Source: Anoxynatronum sibiricum (lineage in GTDB: Bacteria; Bacillota; Clostridia; Peptostreptococcales; Tindalliaceae). Taken from it: a stretch of DNA of 64,000 nucleotides. The notes below the pieces were generated by a model. That model was given only the letters and a program-made list of their open reading frames with translations, was not told the origin of the DNA and ran no database searches. Below are positions 8,177 through 17,411 of this stretch, piece by piece (position 1 is the stretch's first letter; every line of letters begins with the position of its first letter). The translations under genes and the position numbers were made by a program. The DNA lies in assembly GCF_039414295.1 (NCBI RefSeq), contig NZ_JBCITM010000002.1:186001-250000 (forward strand). Direction: 5' to 3'.

Positions 8177-10507
8177 CTAAACGCGTTTCTGCTCTTTCAT
8201 TTGGAAGGCCTCAATTATATCGCCTTCCTTGACATCATTATAGTTTTCAATCCCAATGCCACACTCATAACCGGTTGCCACTTCTTTCACATCATCCTTA
8301 AATCTTCTCAGAGAGCTAATGCTGCCCTCATGAATGACAATACCATCCCTCACAAGTCGAATACTGGCATTTCTCAGGATTTTCCCGTCAATGACATAAC
8401 AACCACCCACCATTCCAATACCAGGAACTTTAAAGGTAGCTCTCACTTCTGCTTTTCCTAGTTCAACTTCTTTGTATTCAGGATCCAACATGCCTGTCAT
8501 GGCAGCTTCAATATCCTCAAGGGCATTGTATATGATTCGGTAAGTTCTAATATCCACGTCTTCTTTTTTGGCAAGCGCTGAAGCATGGGTCGTTGGTCTC
8601 ACGTTAAAACCAATGATAATGGCATTGGATGCAGCCGCCAACATGACGTCAGTTTCAGTAATCGCTCCCACTCCACCATGAATTGGACGAATGATAACCT
8701 TATCGTTGGAAAGTTTTTGAAGGGATTGTTTCACTGCTTCAACTGATCCATGAACATCTGCCTTCAAAATAATATTGAGTTCTTTGATTTGACCATCCTG
8801 CATCTGCTGATACAGAGCATCAAGCGAAATTTTCTGGCTGGCTTTCAGCTGTGCCTCCTTGATTCGATTGATTCGATTTGCTACAATTTCACGGGCCGTT
8901 CTGTCGTCATCCACTGCCAATAATTGATCGCCTGCGTCCGGCACTTCGGATAGCCCCGTGATTTCAATAGCTGTTGATGGTTTTGCCACCGATACATTGC
9001 GTCCTTTGTCGTTAATCATAGCTCTAACTCGTCCGCTGGTGTTACCTACAACCACTGAGTCACCAACGCGCAACGTTCCGTTCTGTATCAGAACAGTTGC
9101 CACTGGGCCACGTCCCTTGTCCAGTTTTGCCTCGATGACTACTCCAATAGCTTCTCGATTCGGGTTGGCTTTCAGTTCTTCCATTTCAGCCACCAGCAAA
9201 ATCATTTCCAGCAGATTGTCTATATTCTCACCTTTCAGTGCAGACACTGGAACCGCAATAACTTCACCGCCATATTCTTCAATAATCATTCCGTGATCTG
9301 CCAGTTCCTGTTTCACACGGTCAGGGTTTGCCCCTGGCTTATCAATTTTGTTAATCGCCACAATTACTGGTACTTTTGCTGCTTTGGCATGATTGATGGC
9401 TTCAATTGTTTGAGGCATGACACCATCATCGGCTGCAACAACCAGAATAGCAATATCTGTTACTTTTGCTCCTCTTGCACGCATGGCAGTAAAAGCTTCA
9501 TGACCAGGCGTATCTAAAAAGACAATTTTCTTTTTATCGATTTCAACTTCTGAAGCACCAATATGCTGTGTAATGCCTCCAGCTTCGCGTTCGGTCACCT
9601 TCGTTTTTCGAATCGCATCCAATAGAGAAGTTTTTCCATGGTCAACATGCCCCATCACTGTAACGACTGGCGGTCTTGAACGCAAGTCTTTCGCTTCATC
9701 TTTCGCGATATAAACATCAGCCTCTTCCACACGTTCTTCTTCTTTTTTGTGAATCTCAATTTCATATTCAAGCGCAATTTTATTGGCTGCTTCGAAATCA
9801 ATTTCTTGATTGATAGCTGCCATAATTCCCATTTGAATCAATTTCATAATGATTTCATTGGGGTTTTTGCGTAATTTATCAGCAAGGTCTTTTACGATGA
9901 TCTGTTCTCCAATTTCGATAATTGCCGGGCCTTCTTTCTGTTCAATTTTTGCTGTTTCCGATTTTGTTTTAGGCGAAGGACGATGTCCTGCCTTTTTATC
10001 TTTACCCTTTTGACGCACTTCCTTGACTGCTTTCTTATCAGCTTCTTTCGACAAGGGCTTTTTATTGCCATCCTTCTGCTGCGTTGGCTGACTTTTCCCC
10101 TGCAACTCTTTTTTGGCAGGCACAGCCGGAGTTGAACCAGAAGTCACTCGGCCGCTTTGGGGCCTCGCTTCTTTCCGATCAGCTGGCTTGGCTCCTGAAC
10201 TTTGTCGGGAGCCATCGGATGGCTTTGTTGAGTCCGTTTTTGGTTTTTCTTGTTCTGTAACCCTATTACGAGTGCCAGAAATCGGGCTTTTTTCAGACGC
10301 AGCCTTTTCAGCAGTTTCAGTTTTCTTAGCAGCTGATCTTTTGGTTGCTTCATCCTTAATAAGTTCCATTACTAATTTTGCTTCTTCTTCTTCCAGCGTG
10401 CTCATGTGGTTTTTCGTTACAACACCCAGTTGATCAAGCTTCTTGATTAACGTTTTCGTTTCGACATTCAATTGTTTTGCGAGTTGATAGACACGCACTT
10501 TTGACAT
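8177..10507 (-). CDS. infB: Translation initiation factor IF-2
   Basis: GTPase that places initiator tRNA on the 30S subunit and promotes subunit joining; 776 residues. The first IF2_N domain (VYQLAKQLNVETKTLIKKL) is followed by a long Lys/Pro/Ser/Thr-rich disordered linker of about 130 residues. A second IF2_N domain comes next. The G domain then shows GHVDHGKTS (G1), DTPGHEAF (G3) and NKID (G4). Domains II-IV complete the protein. Start ATG 10507 follows GGAGGTGA; a longer frame start at 10525 is not needed. It sits 30 bases after ylxQ in the rimP-nusA-infB operon. A shorter internal isoform is possible but I see no clear internal ribosome site. Confidence 0.98.
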   Translation of the reverse strand: MSKVRVYQLAKQLNVETKTLIKKLDQLGVVTKNHMSTLEEEEAKLVMELIKDEATKRSAAKKTETAEKAASEKSPISGTRNRVTEQEKPKTDSTKPSDGSRQSSGAKPADRKEARPQSGRVTSGSTPAVPAKKELQGKSQPTQQKDGNKKPLSKEADKKAVKEVRQKGKDKKAGHRPSPKTKSETAKIEQKEGPAIIEIGEQIIVKDLADKLRKNPNEIIMKLIQMGIMAAINQEIDFEAANKIALEYEIEIHKKEEERVEEADVYIAKDEAKDLRSRPPVVTVMGHVDHGKTSLLDAIRKTKVTEREAGGITQHIGASEVEIDKKKIVFLDTPGHEAFTAMRARGAKVTDIAILVVAADDGVMPQTIEAINHAKAAKVPVIVAINKIDKPGANPDRVKQELADHGMIIEEYGGEVIAVPVSALKGENIDNLLEMILLVAEMEELKANPNREAIGVVIEAKLDKGRGPVATVLIQNGTLRVGDSVVVGNTSGRVRAMINDKGRNVSVAKPSTAIEITGLSEVPDAGDQLLAVDDDRTAREIVANRINRIKEAQLKASQKISLDALYQQMQDGQIKELNIILKADVHGSVEAVKQSLQKLSNDKVIIRPIHGGVGAITETDVMLAAASNAIIIGFNVRPTTHASALAKKEDVDIRTYRIIYNALEDIEAAMTGMLDPEYKEVELGKAEVRATFKVPGIGMVGGCYVIDGKILRNASIRLVRDGIVIHEGSISSLRRFKDDVKEVATGYECGIGIENYNDVKEGDIIEAFQMKEQKRV

Positions 10508-10537
10508 ACGCTTCACCTCCAGCATTTCACCTTTCGG

Positions 10538-10843
10538 TCATTCAGCTGCTCTTTTTTTTATCTGAATGGCGAATCCAGGATCGACCACTACAACAATTGC
10601 CCGCGGGCTTTTGCCAATGGTATTTCCCAACTCCTGCCTGGTCAGGATCTTCAAAATGGGAGTTTGATAACGCTCCGCCAGTTGCATAAACTCATGCTGC
10701 GTTGTTGCTGCCGCATCTTCTGCCATAATCATCAGTTTTGCTTTTTTTTTCGTTACTGCAATTCTGCTGCCTGTTTCACCTGAGATCAGCTTTCCTGCTC
10801 TTGCTGCGAATCCCAACATGGTTTTAACCCCATCAGTGTTCAA
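10538..10843 (-). CDS. ylxQ: L7Ae-family RNA-binding protein YlxQ
   Basis: A 101-residue member of the L7Ae/L30e/S12e family, which bind kink-turn RNAs. The pattern GFAARAGKLISGE followed by KLMIMAEDAA is typical of YlxQ. The start is a TTG at 10843 whose first bases overlap the ylxR stop (TTGA), with AGGAAGGA eight bases ahead, so the two genes are translationally coupled. It lies between ylxR and infB exactly as in Bacillus. Its cellular role is not established; involvement in ribosome or RNA metabolism is inferred from fold and operon. Confidence 0.93.
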   Translation of the reverse strand: MNTDGVKTMLGFAARAGKLISGETGSRIAVTKKKAKLMIMAEDAAATTQHEFMQLAERYQTPILKILTRQELGNTIGKSPRAIVVVVDPGFAIQIKKRAAE

Positions 10844-11115
10844 TGATCTGATCCTTCCTGAGACTTTTCAGCCAGTGCTGAATAAACTTCGTCAGGTACA
10901 TCTCGCTTAAATGCTCTGTTCAACGCTTTTGTCTTTTTGATTTTCTCAAAACACTCTGCCCGATTGCACACATAAGCGCCACGACCATGAGCTTTGCCAT
11001 GGGTGTCCAAATGAACCTGTCCTTCCTTGTTGGCAACGATTCGTATCAGTTCTTTCTTGCTTTTCATTTCTTGGCAGGCGATGCATTTCCTTAATGGTGT
11101 TTTTTTTAGATTCAA
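10840..11115 (-). CDS. ylxR: YlxR family RNA-binding protein (RnpM-type)
   Basis: A 91-residue protein with the family signature RKCIACQEMKSKKELIRIV and the loop HGRGAYVC. The Cys residues at CxxC and in the GRGAYVC loop match family members with this arrangement. In Bacillus the family has been linked to RNase P modulation (RnpM) and to nucleoid-like regulation; which applies here is unknown. Start is TTG 11115 behind AGGGGGG. It lies 31 bases after nusA and overlaps ylxQ by 4 bases. Confidence 0.93.
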   Translation of the reverse strand: MNLKKTPLRKCIACQEMKSKKELIRIVANKEGQVHLDTHGKAHGRGAYVCNRAECFEKIKKTKALNRAFKRDVPDEVYSALAEKSQEGSDH

Positions 11116-11146
11116 AACGCCGCCCCCCTACATTAAAAAATGTGGT

Positions 11147-12304
11147 TTATTCTTCAGATTCTTCAGTTGTTTCCAAATCCGTCTCAGGATCTGTTATGGC
11201 GTTGGTGTCATCAGCTGAGTCTATTGGTTCTTCACATTTTTCACCGATATTTGTTTGAGCCGATTCCAGCTCCGCCATTTGGCTTTCACTTTTAATGTCA
11301 ATTTTCCATCCTGTCAGTTTCGCAGCCAATCTGGCATTTTGTCCTTCTTTTCCGATGGCCAGAGAGAGCTGGTAGTCAGGCACAACCACCCGAGCTGATT
11401 TGGTGTCTTCATAGACGTAGGTCTGGCTTACTTTAGCCGGACTAAGTGCACTTGTAATGAACTCTTTCGGACTATCACTGTACCGGATAATATCAATTTT
11501 TTCGCCCCTCAGTTCGTTGACGATCGCTTGTACGCGCACACCTTTTTGACCTACACAAGCACCCACGGGATCAACATTGGCGTCCTTGGTGTCAACGGCA
11601 ATTTTTGTCCGATAACCGGCCTCTCTGGAAATGCTTTTAATTTCGACAATTCCATCATGAATCTCTGGTACTTCCAGTTCAAAAAGCCTTTTAATAAGGC
11701 CGGGGTGTGTGCGTGATACAAGAATTTGAGGCCCCTTAGTGGTTTTCTTCACTTCAACGATATACGTTTTAATTCGGTCCCCTGTATGATAGGTTTCACC
11801 AGGCATTTGTTCGTTGTGTCCAAGTATGGCTTCAGTTTTTCCGAGATTAATTAAAATGGTTCCTCGAACTGCACGCGCCACAACACCCGCTATAATATCT
11901 GATTCTCGGCTGATGTATTCCTCAAAAACAACACCTCGTTCAGCTTCACGAATGCGTTGTACAACAACCTGTTTGGCAGTTTGAGCTGCAATGCGCCCAA
12001 AATCTCTGGGAGTAACTTCACGTTCGACGACATCGCCTGTTTCATATCGGGGATCTGTTGCTTTTGCTTCTTCCAGGCTAATTTCCTGAGTATCATCTTC
12101 AACTTCATTCACCACTCGCTTTTGACCGTACACATGCACCGCTCCGCTATCACGACTTACTTCTACTCTGACCTGATGAGTAGAACCAAAATTTCGTTTA
12201 TAGCTGGAAATCAATGCTGCTTCTATGGCTTCAATCAGCACATCTTTAGAAATACCCTTGTCCTGCTGGATTTGTTCCAGCGCTTCCATAAATTCGATGT
12301 TCAT
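11147..12304 (-). CDS. nusA: Transcription termination/antitermination factor NusA
   Basis: RNA polymerase-associated factor that modulates pausing, intrinsic termination and antitermination; 385 residues, typical of Gram-positives. It has the N-terminal RNAP-binding domain (MNIEFMEALEQI to about 125), S1 (about 130-200), KH1 (about 205-275) and KH2 (about 280-345, with LAIGKEGQNARLAAKLTGW). The C-terminus is an acidic tail of about 35 residues (Asp/Glu/Thr-rich); the AR repeats of proteobacterial NusA are absent. The start ATG has GGAGG seven bases ahead. It is second in the operon after rimP; the leader hairpin at 12883-12905 suggests feedback control. Confidence 0.98.
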   Translation of the reverse strand: MNIEFMEALEQIQQDKGISKDVLIEAIEAALISSYKRNFGSTHQVRVEVSRDSGAVHVYGQKRVVNEVEDDTQEISLEEAKATDPRYETGDVVEREVTPRDFGRIAAQTAKQVVVQRIREAERGVVFEEYISRESDIIAGVVARAVRGTILINLGKTEAILGHNEQMPGETYHTGDRIKTYIVEVKKTTKGPQILVSRTHPGLIKRLFELEVPEIHDGIVEIKSISREAGYRTKIAVDTKDANVDPVGACVGQKGVRVQAIVNELRGEKIDIIRYSDSPKEFITSALSPAKVSQTYVYEDTKSARVVVPDYQLSLAIGKEGQNARLAAKLTGWKIDIKSESQMAELESAQTNIGEKCEEPIDSADDTNAITDPETDLETTEESEE

Positions 12305-12315
12305 GCCCGAGCCTC

Positions 12316-12777
12316 CTAAAAAATAATGGCAAGTTTCACAAGTGCAACTTGTGACTCATTAAAGGTTATTTGCTGACCATCATTCGTTTCAATGATCAAC
12401 GAAACGCCCTGTTTATCAATCAAGACTCCTTCATATTGTTTTTCACCATTGAAAGGTTGATACAATTTAACCTCTACACGTTTCCCAAGATTTCTTTGAA
12501 AATCCGCTTCTTTTTTCAACGGTCTGTCCAGTCCAGGAGAGGACACTTCCAAAAAGTATTGTTCGCGAATCCAATCGTACTCATCAAGTTTGGCGTCCAA
12601 TCGACGACTCAGTGTTTCGCAGTCATTGATTGTTACACCATTTGTTTTGTCAATATACACCCTTAAAAAATAATCGGGCCCTTCTTTGACAAATTCCACA
12701 TCAACCAATTCAATGTTTTCTTCTAACAATTGTTGAGTCAAATCAGTGACTGCCTGTTCAATTTCTTTTCGTTTCAT
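12316..12777 (-). CDS. rimP: Ribosome maturation factor RimP
   Basis: Assists early 30S assembly; 153 residues. The family signature LEVSSPGLDRPLKK is present around residues 80-95, preceded by FLRVYIDK and CETLSRRLDAKLD, with a C-terminal Sm-like domain. The start ATG 12777 is behind GGAGGAG at five bases; the open frame runs 26 codons further upstream but has no better start. First gene of the rimP-nusA-ylxR-ylxQ-infB operon, driven by the promoter at 12965-12993. Confidence 0.96.
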   Translation of the reverse strand: MKRKEIEQAVTDLTQQLLEENIELVDVEFVKEGPDYFLRVYIDKTNGVTINDCETLSRRLDAKLDEYDWIREQYFLEVSSPGLDRPLKKEADFQRNLGKRVEVKLYQPFNGEKQYEGVLIDKQGVSLIIETNDGQQITFNESQVALVKLAIIF

Positions 12778-12882
12778 AAGTTCTCCTCCTGTCATCAGGT
12801 CTTCTCCTGTATTATCTATTGGAGAACCCGGTTTCAGTAACAATGTTTCCACCACAGCAGCATTTTATTGTGATGAACAGGA

Positions 12883-12905
12883 AAGAGTGGGGAATACCCA
12901 CTCTT
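12883..12905 (-). terminator. Leader hairpin between polC and rimP (candidate NusA-responsive attenuator)
   Basis: A 9-bp stem (AAGAGTGGG/CCCACTCTT, loop of 5) lies about 50 bases downstream of the predicted start site for rimP transcription. On the minus strand it is followed by TCCTGTTC, an interrupted U-tract. In Bacillus the nusA operon is known to be autoregulated by intrinsic termination that needs NusA, and such terminators often have weak U-tracts. The stem also serves as the only candidate terminator for polC. Confidence 0.55.
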
Positions 12906-12964
12906 CTAGTCGTTGATATGCGATTCAAGACAACACTTTTCATCACCAGATCCATATCGGTATC

Positions 12965-12993
12965 ATTATACCACAGCAACTGCCCCAAATCAA
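12965..12993 (-). promoter_or_regulatory. SigA-type promoter of the rimP-nusA-infB operon
   Basis: Minus strand TTGATT, exactly 17 bases, TATAAT. The -35 element overlaps the polC stop codon (TGA at 12990-12992). The -10 is perfect. The predicted start site is about 180 bases upstream of the rimP ATG, leaving a long leader that contains the hairpin at 12883-12905. Confidence 0.75.
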
Positions 12994-15900
12994 GATTGAA
13001 TCGGCAGGTTGAAGAGTGACAGTTGGTTGGTTTCAGGCAAATCATGGCAGGCACCGTGATTTCGTAATGTTTCAATAACAACTTTGGAGGCACCTGTTCT
13101 TTGACGCAAGTCTTCAAGTGACAGAAAATCGCCTTTTTCCCGTTCTTCAGAAATGCGACGAGCAGCGTTCTGTCCAACACCTTGCAGAGAAGCAAGAGGC
13201 GGAAGCACTTTGTTCTTTTCAATAATAAACTGTTCCGGATGTGAGGCGTAAAGATCTACCTTAAGCATCTCTATTCCCCGGCTGAACATTTCCAGTGCCA
13301 CCTCCAACACTATCATTTGATTTTTTTCTTTTGCAGTTGATTGATTTCCCAGAGTCTCCAGCTCTTTCAGTTTATTCATTACTGCATCGATTCCCTGAAT
13401 CATAAGGTGTGCATCAAAGTCTTCCACTTTCATACTGAAATAAGTTGCATAAAAAGCTTCGGGATAATGTACCTTGTACCAGGCAATTCGAAAAGACATC
13501 ATTACATAAGCAACTGCATGTGCTTTCGGAAACATATATTTGATCTTGTTGCATGAATCAATATACCATTGAGGTACTTGATTCTCAGCCATAAGCCTTA
13601 TTTCATCCTCTGTGACACCTTTTCCCTTTCTAACATTTTCCATTATTTTAAAAGCACTTTTCGAAGGCAGCCCTTTAAGAATCAGATAGTTCATAATATC
13701 ATCCCTGGTGCATATGACTTCTTTAAGTGAAGCCACACCATTTCGAACCAGTTCTTGGGCATTGTTTAACCACACATCTGTTCCATGCGACAGCCCACTT
13801 ATGCGCACTAACTCTCCAAATGTTTCAGGCTGTGTATCTTGGAGCATTTGGCGAACAAACTTGGTTCCAAACTCTGGAATGGCGATGCTTCCCAGATCAG
13901 GTGAAAAGCGTTGGTCAAGAAAATTGAGAGCTTCTGCTCCGATAAAAATACTTTTTGTCAACTGGTCATCCAGTGGTATCTCCAATGCATTTGTATCAGT
14001 AAAGTCTTCCAACATACGTATCATCGTTGGCACATCATGGCCAAGAATATCAAGCTTCAGTAATCTGCCACTAAGCGCATGGTAGTCAAAGTGAGTGGTA
14101 ATCACACCTGATTTTGTGTCATTGGCTGGATACTGAATTGGTGTAAACTCATGGATGTCACGATCTGCAGGAACAATCATGACACCGCCTGGATGTTGAC
14201 CTGTTGTTTTTTTGACGCCAGTACACCCTTCTGTCAGTCGTTTTACTTCTGCATTGCTATGCTGAACACCCTTTTCTTCACCAAATTTTTTGACATATCC
14301 ATAGGCAGTTTTGTTGGCAATGGTACCAATCGTTCCCGCCCGAAAAACCTTACTTTCTCCAAACAGGTGCTCGATGTATTGATGAGCAGTAGCCTGATAC
14401 TCTCCAGCAAAGTTAAGGTCAATATCCGGTTCTTTATCTCCTTCAAATCCAAGAAATACTTCAAAGGGAATGGAATGCCCGTCTTTTCGGTATTGAGTGC
14501 CACAGTTGGAACAGTGTTGATCAGGCAGGTCTACACCAGACTCCACCTCTCCTTCTGTAAAAAATTGCGAGTGGTGACATGACGGACATACGTAGTGGGG
14601 TGCCAATGGGTTTACCTCTGTTATACCACTCATAGTAGCTGCAAATGATGAACCAACAGAACCTCTTGATCCCACCAGGTAACCATCACTGAGTGATTTC
14701 GCTACCAGTTTGTGTGCAATCATGTACATTACTGCATAACCATTATCAATAATTGATCGCAACTCACGCTCTAATCGTCTTTCAACGAGGTCAGGCAAGG
14801 GCTCTCCATAAATTTCAGTTGCTTTTGTGCGACAAAGCCTTTCCAATTGCTCTTCTGATCCATCAATAAAGGGCGGAAAAGTACCCTCTGGAACCGGAAC
14901 CAAATCTTCAATTTGAGAAGCCAATGCATGAGTTTGTGTGATAACAATTTCCTCTGCACGCTCCTTTCCTAAATATGAAAACTCTTCCAGCATTTCTGTG
15001 GTCGTTTTCAAATTTAGAAGGGCTGCGTCTTCAGTATCGTCAAAACCCATTCCCGTCTGAAGCACCTGACGGAACAAGTCATCACAGGCACGGGTATAAT
15101 GTGCGTCACCAGTTGCTAAGACAGGTTTGTTCAAACGATCTCCCAATCGTACAATGTCTTTGTTAATTTCCATCAGTTCTTCACGGTTGTTAACCATTCC
15201 TTTGTCTATCAAAAAAGCATTGTTGGAAATCGGTTGAACTTCCAGGTAATCATAAAAAGCGGCGATATTCATTAGTCTCATTTCTGGCTCTCTATTGAGA
15301 ACTGCCTGGTATAACTCTCCAGCCTGGCAAGCAGTTCCAACAAACAGCCCTTCACGTTTGCGATTTAAAACACTTTTGGGTATGCGTGGCTTTTTATAAA
15401 AAAATTTCATGTGCGAGTCAGAAACCATCTCATATAAATTTCTTAATCCTTTTTGATTTTGCACAAGCAAAATCACATGATACGGCTTGAGACGAGATAC
15501 ATCAACAGCCTGTGTCAGCACTTGGTTCATTTTTGACATCGTATTAATGCCTTGTTCTTTCATTCGTTGAACTAACTTAAGAAACACTTCTGCTGTTGCC
15601 CTGGCATCATGGATAGCACGATGATGATTTTCCAAGCTTACCTGTAATGCCTTTGCGACCAAATTCAGTTTGTGCCGTTTTAACTCTTTTAAGAGAATTC
15701 TTGATAGAGCAAGCGTGTCCAGCACAGGAAAATGAAAGTTCATTCCTATTCGTCGCATATTCTCCCGAATAAAACCGGCATCAAAATCAGCATTGTGAGC
15801 GACTAAAACGGACCCTTTGCAAAAGTCTATGAACCGGGGCAACTCTTCCGAAATACGAGGAGCATCCATTACCATTTCATTCGTTATACCTGTAAGTTCG

Positions 15901-17369
15901 GTAATTTCGGAAGAAATGTGCTTTTCTGGATTAATCAGGGAGCAATACTCTCCAACTATCTCGCCATTTTCAACGCGAACAGCACCAATTTCGGTAATCC
16001 GGTCATGGGCATTGGATAGCCCTGTTGTTTCAATATCAAAAACAACAAATGAATCCTCAAAGGTATGTTCGTCTGCCCCTGTCACCAGTTGCATTTCGTC
16101 ATCCACCAAATACCCTTCCATCCCATAAAAAATGCGGATGCCATGCTTCTTACCGGCGGCCGCTGCTTCTGGAAAAGCCTGCACAACACCATGATCTGTG
16201 ATGGCGATTCCAGAATGACCCCATTTAGCCGCCTGGGCAATAACAGAGGTTGGCGAACAAATTCCATCCATCTGCGACATGTTCGTATGGCAGTGAAATT
16301 CTATCCGCTTTTGTGGGGCATTGTCAGTTGATGGTTTGGAATAATGCGGCATTATATCTGATACCATGAGAATATTTTCTTTGCTGTAATGGTCAAACTG
16401 AATACTACCTCTAACCAGTATGGTTGTGCCCGATTTCAAAAGTTCTTCCAGGTCAACTTGCGTTTTTTTGGGTTCAAATAACTTGGCAGTGATCGAACCA
16501 GTATAGTCAGTCAGATCAAAAATGTAGAGCTTCCTGTCGCTTTTCAGCACTCGAACGTCCACAGAAAAAATATCACCCTTAAGAGTCGCCTGGGTATCGT
16601 CTTCTCTCAATTCACCAATGCTCTGTAGTGTTGTATTAATGGGTTTTCCTACCCAGGTTATCTGGCCCGATTTGCCGTTTTCTCCTTGGTTTCGGGTTTT
16701 CATCATTTTACCGTATGATGATGAGTTGTCTTTTTTGACTGAACTGTTATCATTACCATGGCCATTGCCATTGCTTTGAATCAGAGCATCAGAAATAATG
16801 ACTTTTTCCAAGGCTTTTTTTGACTTCTCATAAGCAGTATTATCAAATGCTACCGGTTTGTTTGCAGCAATTCGACATTTAAGCTGAGCACCATACATAT
16901 TGGCGATCATTTTCCCAATCATTTCATGGATGCGTTTATCAAATGCTTTTCGTTCAAAAGTCGGGTCTTGAAAAGTCAACTGCAGTTCGCCATTCACCAG
17001 GTTCCATAGCACCTCATCTTTCAGGAGAACCGCTGCTGCACTCATTTGCGTAAGAACGTAGTGAATGTTTTCTTCGAAAAAAGGGGCTTCTACTAATTTT
17101 TTCGGCTCAGTTTCTTTGAAATCAATCAACAATCGGTATGCAATCGAATCATTGATTTCCAATTTATTCTTAATTTGGCTCATAAAGTCATCCAGTTGAC
17201 GCAAGGGTAATGGTTTGCTTGTTTCAAGATAGAGCATTACGCGAGCCTGCTTTTTTATATGCACCAATCGATTTATACGACATTGCATCCATATGTGATG
17301 TTCATCAGTGTGAGCAACATTAAGTTTTTTCAACATGTGAGAAAGTGTATATGTTGTATTGAGTGACAT
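12990..17369 (-). CDS. polC: DNA polymerase III PolC-type, alpha subunit with proofreading exonuclease
   Basis: Main replicative polymerase of low-GC Gram-positives; 1459 residues, full length. Order: N-terminal region, OB fold (about 240-340), PHP domain starting EFHCHTNMSQMDG near 356, and an inserted DEDDh exonuclease with FDIETTGL near 443 and VAHNADFDAGF. Polymerase follows, with a C4 zinc motif (CPSCHH...CSNC) near 930 and catalytic PDIDLNF near 985. A C-terminal HhH region (LQGVGQNAARRI) follows. Presence of PolC is strong evidence for Firmicutes. Start ATG behind AGGAGGG. It follows ispG after 42 bases. Confidence 0.99.
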   Translation of the reverse strand: MSLNTTYTLSHMLKKLNVAHTDEHHIWMQCRINRLVHIKKQARVMLYLETSKPLPLRQLDDFMSQIKNKLEINDSIAYRLLIDFKETEPKKLVEAPFFEENIHYVLTQMSAAAVLLKDEVLWNLVNGELQLTFQDPTFERKAFDKRIHEMIGKMIANMYGAQLKCRIAANKPVAFDNTAYEKSKKALEKVIISDALIQSNGNGHGNDNSSVKKDNSSSYGKMMKTRNQGENGKSGQITWVGKPINTTLQSIGELREDDTQATLKGDIFSVDVRVLKSDRKLYIFDLTDYTGSITAKLFEPKKTQVDLEELLKSGTTILVRGSIQFDHYSKENILMVSDIMPHYSKPSTDNAPQKRIEFHCHTNMSQMDGICSPTSVIAQAAKWGHSGIAITDHGVVQAFPEAAAAGKKHGIRIFYGMEGYLVDDEMQLVTGADEHTFEDSFVVFDIETTGLSNAHDRITEIGAVRVENGEIVGEYCSLINPEKHISSEITELTGITNEMVMDAPRISEELPRFIDFCKGSVLVAHNADFDAGFIRENMRRIGMNFHFPVLDTLALSRILLKELKRHKLNLVAKALQVSLENHHRAIHDARATAEVFLKLVQRMKEQGINTMSKMNQVLTQAVDVSRLKPYHVILLVQNQKGLRNLYEMVSDSHMKFFYKKPRIPKSVLNRKREGLFVGTACQAGELYQAVLNREPEMRLMNIAAFYDYLEVQPISNNAFLIDKGMVNNREELMEINKDIVRLGDRLNKPVLATGDAHYTRACDDLFRQVLQTGMGFDDTEDAALLNLKTTTEMLEEFSYLGKERAEEIVITQTHALASQIEDLVPVPEGTFPPFIDGSEEQLERLCRTKATEIYGEPLPDLVERRLERELRSIIDNGYAVMYMIAHKLVAKSLSDGYLVGSRGSVGSSFAATMSGITEVNPLAPHYVCPSCHHSQFFTEGEVESGVDLPDQHCSNCGTQYRKDGHSIPFEVFLGFEGDKEPDIDLNFAGEYQATAHQYIEHLFGESKVFRAGTIGTIANKTAYGYVKKFGEEKGVQHSNAEVKRLTEGCTGVKKTTGQHPGGVMIVPADRDIHEFTPIQYPANDTKSGVITTHFDYHALSGRLLKLDILGHDVPTMIRMLEDFTDTNALEIPLDDQLTKSIFIGAEALNFLDQRFSPDLGSIAIPEFGTKFVRQMLQDTQPETFGELVRISGLSHGTDVWLNNAQELVRNGVASLKEVICTRDDIMNYLILKGLPSKSAFKIMENVRKGKGVTEDEIRLMAENQVPQWYIDSCNKIKYMFPKAHAVAYVMMSFRIAWYKVHYPEAFYATYFSMKVEDFDAHLMIQGIDAVMNKLKELETLGNQSTAKEKNQMIVLEVALEMFSRGIEMLKVDLYASHPEQFIIEKNKVLPPLASLQGVGQNAARRISEEREKGDFLSLEDLRQRTGASKVVIETLRNHGACHDLPETNQLSLFNLPIQS

Positions 17370-17411
17370 GGGACCCTCCTGAGATACATAGCAAGTCTTC
17401 CTGATATCTGG

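Noticed and set aside
8181..8190. AAACGCGTTT palindrome at the end of infB
   Set aside because: Formed by the last infB codons (Lys-Arg-Val-stop); no related copies or promoter nearby, so chance is enough.
12812..13222. Minus-strand open frame of 136 codons between polC and rimP
   Set aside because: Overlaps the polC C-terminus in another frame and runs through the promoter and hairpin region; Cys-rich random composition.
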